From the NCBI GenBank assembly GCA_015492715.1, contig WGEO01000054.1:1-33191 (forward strand): DNA of 33,191 nucleotides, in the 5' to 3' direction. Positions 28,447-33,191 of the stretch are shown one piece after another; positions within the stretch are counted from its first letter, which is position 1; each line of letters opens with the position of its first letter. Both the position numbers and the translations under genes were made by a program. The notes beneath the pieces are model-generated. The model was not told the origin of the DNA and made no database searches. It saw only the letters and a list, made by a program, of their open reading frames with translations. This stretch comes from Phycisphaerales bacterium (GTDB lineage Bacteria; Planctomycetota; Phycisphaerae; Phycisphaerales; UBA1924).

Positions 28447-30255
28447 ATGGCCAGGATTCCCGCCCTTGCCCGTCTCAGCACGCGTCTCGGCTTCGAGCGT
28501 GACTGGTACCTGATCATCCTCGGTGCCATCGTCGGCACGCTGACCGCGCTGGGCGCCCTGTTCTTCAGCAGAGCCCTCGAGGGTGTCGACGAACTGGTCC
28601 ATTCCCTCGCCGGCTCGTCGGCATCGTGGTTCATCCTCGTTCTGCCCATTCTGGGCATGGGCCTGACGGGCGTGCTCGTGCACTATTACGCCGCCGAGGC
28701 CAAGGGGCACGGCGTGCCGCAGGTGCTGCGGGCCCTCGTCGAGCGATCGGGCGTCATCCCCGCCCGCATCGGGTTCATCAAGGTCCTCGCCTCGATCCTC
28801 ACGGTCGGCAGCGGGGGCTCGGCGGGCACCGAGGGACCCATCGTCCAGATCGGGGCGACTGCGGGCAGTGTCTTCGGGCAGCGTCTGGGTCTGACGCGCG
28901 ACCAGTTGCGGACGCTCGTGGGCTGCGGGGCAGCCGCCGGCATCAGCGCGATCTTCAACGCCCCGATCGCCGGGGTGTTCTTCGTCCTCGAGATCCTGCT
29001 GCGCGACTTCTCGATCAAGACCTTCACGCCCATCGTCGTCGCGAGCGTCTTCGCCGCCGTCGCGACGCAGGCCTTCGCGGGCGAGAACGAGGCGATCTTC
29101 CAGGTCAGCGCGAGCCTGCACGATGCTCAGTTTCTCTACATCGAGTTGCCGACCTTCATCCTCCTCGGCGCCATCTGCGGGCTCGTCGCCGTGGGCTTCA
29201 ATCTCTTCCTCCACCTGGGCGAGGACTGGTTCGACCGCCTGCGCGTGCACCCCCTGCTCAAGCCGATCATCGGCGCGATCATCCTCTCGGGGATCGGGCT
29301 GGTGTCCTACCAGCTCGCACGCTACTACGGCGCCGGCGGTCGCGAGGCGCACATCCCGCAGGTCTTCGGCAACGGCTACCGCATCATCGAGTCGCTCCTG
29401 GATCCTGCCAGTTACAACCCGCTCAACACGACCAACGATCTGCCCATCGCGCTGCCGCTCCTGCTCATCCTGCTCGTGCTCAAGGGCATCGCGACGACCG
29501 CCACGCTCGCCTCGGGCGGCTCGGGCGGCGTCTTTGCCCCGAGCCTGTTTCTCGGCGCCGTCGCGGGGGCATCTCTGGGCGTCGGGCTGGACCGCGTCGG
29601 ACTCATTCCTGCCGGGAGCACGCCCGCGGCCTATGCGCTCGTGGGCATGGCCGCCGTCGTCGCCGGCACGACCCACGCACCGCTGACGGCCATCCTCATC
29701 CTCTTCGAACTGACGCGCAACATCTATGTCGTCCTGCCGATCATGCTCGCGGCGGTCGTCGCCACCGTCATCGCCCAACTCATCGAGCCGGACTCGATCT
29801 ACACCTACAAACTCCGGCGGATGGGCGTGCGGGTGGGGGCATCGCGCGACCTGACCGTCCTCCGCCGGATCACCGCCGGCGACTGCGAGATGGTCCCGCT
29901 TCCCGAAGAACGGGTGTACCCGTCGGACCCGCTGGCCAAACTCATCTCCCTCCAGGCCCGCAGCGAACTCCCGGACTTCGTGGTCGTCGACGAGGACGGG
30001 CGATATGTGGGCATGGTGACGGGGGCCGACATCCGCACGGCCCTGATCGATCGCGAGGCGATCCCGCTTCTCCTTGTCGCCGAGCTGATCCGATCGGACC
30101 TGCCCACGATCGAGCCGGGCGAGACGCTCGAGAGCGTCCTCGACAAGTTCGCGCGTGCCGACACGGCGAGCCTCTGCGTCGTCAGCCCCGGCGCCGAGCC
30201 CCGTCCGATCGCGCTGCTCACGCGCGGGCGGGTCATGCGCCGATACCAGGCCTAA
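28447..30255 (+). CDS. ClC-family chloride channel/antiporter with C-terminal CBS pair
   Basis: GSGGSAGTEGPIVQIGA, GGSGGVFAPSLFLGA, and C-terminal CBS-like segments (DFVVVDEDGRYVGMVTGADIRTAL). Confidence 0.93.
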   Translation: MARIPALARLSTRLGFERDWYLIILGAIVGTLTALGALFFSRALEGVDELVHSLAGSSASWFILVLPILGMGLTGVLVHYYAAEAKGHGVPQVLRALVERSGVIPARIGFIKVLASILTVGSGGSAGTEGPIVQIGATAGSVFGQRLGLTRDQLRTLVGCGAAAGISAIFNAPIAGVFFVLEILLRDFSIKTFTPIVVASVFAAVATQAFAGENEAIFQVSASLHDAQFLYIELPTFILLGAICGLVAVGFNLFLHLGEDWFDRLRVHPLLKPIIGAIILSGIGLVSYQLARYYGAGGREAHIPQVFGNGYRIIESLLDPASYNPLNTTNDLPIALPLLLILLVLKGIATTATLASGGSGGVFAPSLFLGAVAGASLGVGLDRVGLIPAGSTPAAYALVGMAAVVAGTTHAPLTAILILFELTRNIYVVLPIMLAAVVATVIAQLIEPDSIYTYKLRRMGVRVGASRDLTVLRRITAGDCEMVPLPEERVYPSDPLAKLISLQARSELPDFVVVDEDGRYVGMVTGADIRTALIDREAIPLLLVAELIRSDLPTIEPGETLESVLDKFARADTASLCVVSPGAEPRPIALLTRGRVMRRYQA

Positions 30256-30273
30256 CTCGATCGGATCTGACCC

Positions 30274-30681
30274 ATGTCCACCTCGGTCTGGATCGTCATC
30301 GCGATCGTCATCGTCCTCGACCTGCTCTTCATGCCCGTGGTGGTGCGCCTGATGGTCGCGCAGGCCTGGAACCCGATCGCCGAGGCTCATCCCCGTGCGG
30401 CCCCTGCGCCCGACGCGCTCACGCGCCGCCGGCAGGGCATCTCGGTCGGCCTGGTCAACCTGGGCATGTGCTTCACGATCAGCGTCGACGAGCACGCTCT
30501 GCACCTGGTGCCCAACGCGCTGGGGCGTCTGCTGGGTCTGCGACCGGCGAGCGTCCCGTGGGATGCCATCGAGGCGAAGAAGCGAGGACGGTTCTTCTCC
30601 CGTGTGCGCATCGCCGGGCGCGATCTCAGCGCACCGCGCTGGTGTCTGGACCTCGCCTTCGTGGACGAGGGCGGGTCCTGA
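30274..30681 (+). CDS. small membrane protein, unknown function
   Basis: N-terminal TM (VWIVIAIVIVLDLLFMPVVV); starts 19 nt after the ClC stop. Confidence 0.6.
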   Translation: MSTSVWIVIAIVIVLDLLFMPVVVRLMVAQAWNPIAEAHPRAAPAPDALTRRRQGISVGLVNLGMCFTISVDEHALHLVPNALGRLLGLRPASVPWDAIEAKKRGRFFSRVRIAGRDLSAPRWCLDLAFVDEGGS

Positions 30682-30695
30682 CGCACACGCGGGCG

Positions 30696-32105
30696 TTACC
30701 CGTCTCCCAGCGTCTTCTTGCGGCGCAGGATGTGGTGGTAGTGCTGGGCGAAGCGGTGGGCCTCGTCGCGCACCTGCTGGAGCAGGCGCAGCCCCAGGTG
30801 CCTGCGCGACAGACGCAGCGGCTCGTCGCGATCGGGCAGATACAGCTCCTCTTCCTTCTTGGCCAGCGCCACGACCGCCGGCGGGCGGGCATCCAGGGCC
30901 CCGAACGCCTCCATCGCGGCGTGCAACTGTCCGCGTCCGCCGTCGATCAAGATGACATGCGGGAACAGCTCGAAGCCCCGCCCGGCGTCGCGATAGCGTC
31001 TGCTGATCACCTCGCGCATGGCCGCGTAGTCGTCGTTGCCCGCCGTGCGGATCCGGTACCTGCGGTACTCGTCCTTGAAGGGCCTGCCGTCGACGAAGCA
31101 GACCTTGCTGGCGACGGTCTCGCCGCCCATGAGGTGCGCGATGTCGAACCCCTCGATGCAGCGGGGGAGTTCATCGAGCCCGAGGGTGCGGGCGAGGCTC
31201 CGGAGCGAGCGGGACGGGTCCAGCCGGGCGATCTCGGTCTCGGGCTGCCAGCCGTCGCGCATGCTCGCACGCTCGTCGAGCTTCTCGAGCGCCTCGATCT
31301 GATCGCGCACGACCGCCGCCCGCTCATACTCGCGGGCCTCGCTCAGACGCTCCATCTCCCGCCGCAACTCGCGGATCAGGCTGCTCCTCCTGGACTCGAC
31401 GAAGCGGATCAGGCGGTCGATGTCCGCGCGATAGTCCTCGGCGCTGATGCGATCGGCGCACGGAGCCGAGCACTGCCCGATCGCCGCCAGCAGGCATGGA
31501 CGGAAGTGGCGGTTCTTCGGATCGCCCTCGACGATGTCCAGCGAGCAGGTGCGAAAGCGGAAGATCCGCTGGGCGACGGCCATCGCCTCGCGCAGCGCGC
31601 CCGCCCCCACGAACGGCCCATAGATCTTTGCCCGACGGAGCGACGGATCCGAGGGGTTCCGCGTGATCATCACGCGGGGAAAGTCCTCGTCGCGCGTGAT
31701 CACCAGATAGGGATAGGTCTTGTCGTCGGTCTGGAGCACATTGAAGCGAGGCTTGATGTCCTTGATCAGGCGATTCTCCGCGAGCAGGGCCTCCCACTCG
31801 CTCGCGCACAGGAGTACATCGAAATCGTGCACCAGATCGAGCATCGCCCGCTTGCCCGGGCCGAGGTCGGCGCTGGGCACGAAGTAACTGCTCACCCGGT
31901 CGGGCAGGCGGGCGGCCTTGCCCACATACAGCACGACCCCGGCCGCGTCCTTCATCAGATACACGCCGGGCGACGCCGGCAGATCGCGGGCCTTGCGCAG
32001 CAGACGCCCCAGACGCTCGCGGCGCGACTCCGTGCCCCACGCCGGCGGGGCGTCGCTGGGCAGGAAGCCGTCCTCATCCGTGATCGCACGATCGGGATCG
32101 TCCAC
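30696..32105 (-). CDS. uvrC: UvrC-type excinuclease subunit lacking the C-terminal HhH region
   Basis: GIY-YIG (SPGVYLMKDAAGVVLYVGKA), UVR segment, RNase-H-like domain (EGFDIAHLMGGETVAS...LIDGGRGQLHAA). GTG 32105 preceded by GGAAGGA; ORF opens at 32186. Confidence 0.88.
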   Translation of the reverse strand: MDDPDRAITDEDGFLPSDAPPAWGTESRRERLGRLLRKARDLPASPGVYLMKDAAGVVLYVGKAARLPDRVSSYFVPSADLGPGKRAMLDLVHDFDVLLCASEWEALLAENRLIKDIKPRFNVLQTDDKTYPYLVITRDEDFPRVMITRNPSDPSLRRAKIYGPFVGAGALREAMAVAQRIFRFRTCSLDIVEGDPKNRHFRPCLLAAIGQCSAPCADRISAEDYRADIDRLIRFVESRRSSLIRELRREMERLSEAREYERAAVVRDQIEALEKLDERASMRDGWQPETEIARLDPSRSLRSLARTLGLDELPRCIEGFDIAHLMGGETVASKVCFVDGRPFKDEYRRYRIRTAGNDDYAAMREVISRRYRDAGRGFELFPHVILIDGGRGQLHAAMEAFGALDARPPAVVALAKKEEELYLPDRDEPLRLSRRHLGLRLLQQVRDEAHRFAQHYHHILRRKKTLGDG

Positions 32106-32161
32106 GCCACATCCTTCCCGTTCCGTTCCGGGATCGGTTCCCCGATGAACGCACGCGGGCC

Positions 32162-33191
32162 TCAGCCCTCCAGTGCCAGCCTGCACATCATCTCGACACC
32201 CACACCGATCGCGTCGTCATTGAAGTCGAAGGTCGCCTGATGCAACTGCGGCACATCGCCCGCCCCCTCGGGGCGGAGCCCGAGCAGGAAGAAGCACGCG
32301 GGCACATGCTGCCCGTAGTACGAAAAGTCCTCGCCGCCCATGAACGCGTCGGGCACCAGTTCGGCCCGCTCCTCGCCCAGCGCCCGCGCTGCAACCTGGA
32401 GCACATGGCGGGCCAGATGCTCCTCGTTGCGGGTCACGGGATAGCCCTCCTGCCAGTCGATCTGCGCCCGACAGGCGTGTGCCTCGCTCGTGCGCTCGAC
32501 GATCTCGAAGAACCGCTCGCGTGCGCGCCGGCGCACGCCCTCGTCCAGCGTGCGCACGGTGCCGACCATGCGGACCTCTGCGGGGATCACATTGTTCGCC
32601 TCGCCCGCATGGATGGCGGCGACCGTGACCACGACGCTGCCCGTCGGTGCCACGCAGCGCGACGCGATGGACTGCAGCGCCACGACGCACGAACTGGCCG
32701 CCAGCACCGGATCGTGGGCCAGGTGCGGAAATGCCGCGTGCCCCTCCACGCCCCGCACGACGACCTCGAAGTCGTCGGTCGCAGCGAGCAGTGGGCCTGG
32801 GCGGGTGCCCACATGCCCCAAGGCCATGTTGGGCCAGCCGTGCAGCCCGAAGATGCGTCCGACGCGAGGGCCGAGCCCCCCGCCGGCGCTGCCCAGCAGC
32901 GCGCCGTCGTCGCACATCGCCCGCCCGCCGGCACCCCCTTCTTCTGCCGGCTGAAAGATCAGCGTCACGGGATGGGGCCTGTGCTCGATCTTCGAGAGGA
33001 CCCGTGCCGTACCCAGCAGAATCGTCGTGTGTCCGTCGTGCCCGCAGGCGTGCATCACGCCCGGATGCTCGGACGCATACGGCCTGCCCGTCTGCTCGTC
33101 GATCGGCAGGGCGTCCATGTCCGCCCGCAGGTCCACCGCAGGTCGATCGCCCCCGTCGCTCGCCGGGATGTGCGCCACGACACCCGTACCC
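32162..33191 (-). CDS. M20-family amidohydrolase, 5'-partial (runs off the window)
   Basis: [61 protein letters not shown]. Frame remains open to the window edge. Confidence 0.93.
   Translation of the reverse strand, partial: GTGVVAHIPASDGGDRPAVDLRADMDALPIDEQTGRPYASEHPGVMHACGHDGHTTILLGTARVLSKIEHRPHPVTLIFQPAEEGGAGGRAMCDDGALLGSAGGGLGPRVGRIFGLHGWPNMALGHVGTRPGPLLAATDDFEVVVRGVEGHAAFPHLAHDPVLAASSCVVALQSIASRCVAPTGSVVVTVAAIHAGEANNVIPAEVRMVGTVRTLDEGVRRRARERFFEIVERTSEAHACRAQIDWQEGYPVTRNEEHLARHVLQVAARALGEERAELVPDAFMGGEDFSYYGQHVPACFFLLGLRPEGAGDVPQLHQATFDFNDDAIGVGVEMMCRLALEG

Noticed and set aside
28300-30504. N-terminal ~735 aa of the 995-aa minus-strand ORF
   Set aside because: Antisense of the ClC gene. 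The real gene begins at the signal-peptide Met at 28299.
28626-32240. 1204-aa plus-strand ORF, the largest in the track
   Set aside because: Overlaps the ClC gene in another frame and runs antisense through uvrC; low-complexity Arg/Ala/Gly/His composition without domains.

Overview
This 33 kb GC-rich window looks chromosomal. Gene content (split type IV pilus genes, prepilin-type protein, dockerin-like secreted proteins, GC-type dockerin tandem) suggests a planctomycete, probably Phycisphaerae-like; that assignment is inference. No tRNA, rRNA, CRISPR array, transposase or prophage was recognised. Most genes are housekeeping or cell-envelope: AsmA-like protein, LOG-family protein, Ca2+/Na+ antiporter, HD-GYP protein, HlyD-type adaptor, futalosine hydrolase, PilM/N/O/P-like/B, acetyl-CoA synthetase, MBL-fold hydrolase, AtpG, Ppk1, QueD/PTPS, phosphohexomutase, prepilin-type protein, GC-type dockerin protein, ClC channel with CBS domains, UvrC and an M20 amidohydrolase. 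Two observations stand out. (1) A two-gene, ATGA-overlapping operon (14869-17285) encodes two otherwise unassigned proteins that share a 12-residue tandem motif, roughly x4-S-x2-W-P-x-[ND]-H. The first has about 15 units after four EF-hand/dockerin-type Ca-binding loops; the second has three exact 12-residue units at its C-terminus. (2) The palindrome ACGT is almost absent: a manual scan of every CGT found one ACGT (24407-24410, intergenic), against roughly 100 expected from base composition. ATGT/ACAT are used in its place (Asp-Val written GATGTC, Thr-Trp written ACATGG). This suggests a modification, restriction or m5C-deamination process acting on the genome. Smaller leads are a nested inverted-repeat element upstream of the HD-GYP gene, a UvrC without a C-terminal HhH domain, an isolated atpG, and a divergent HD-GYP active-site region.
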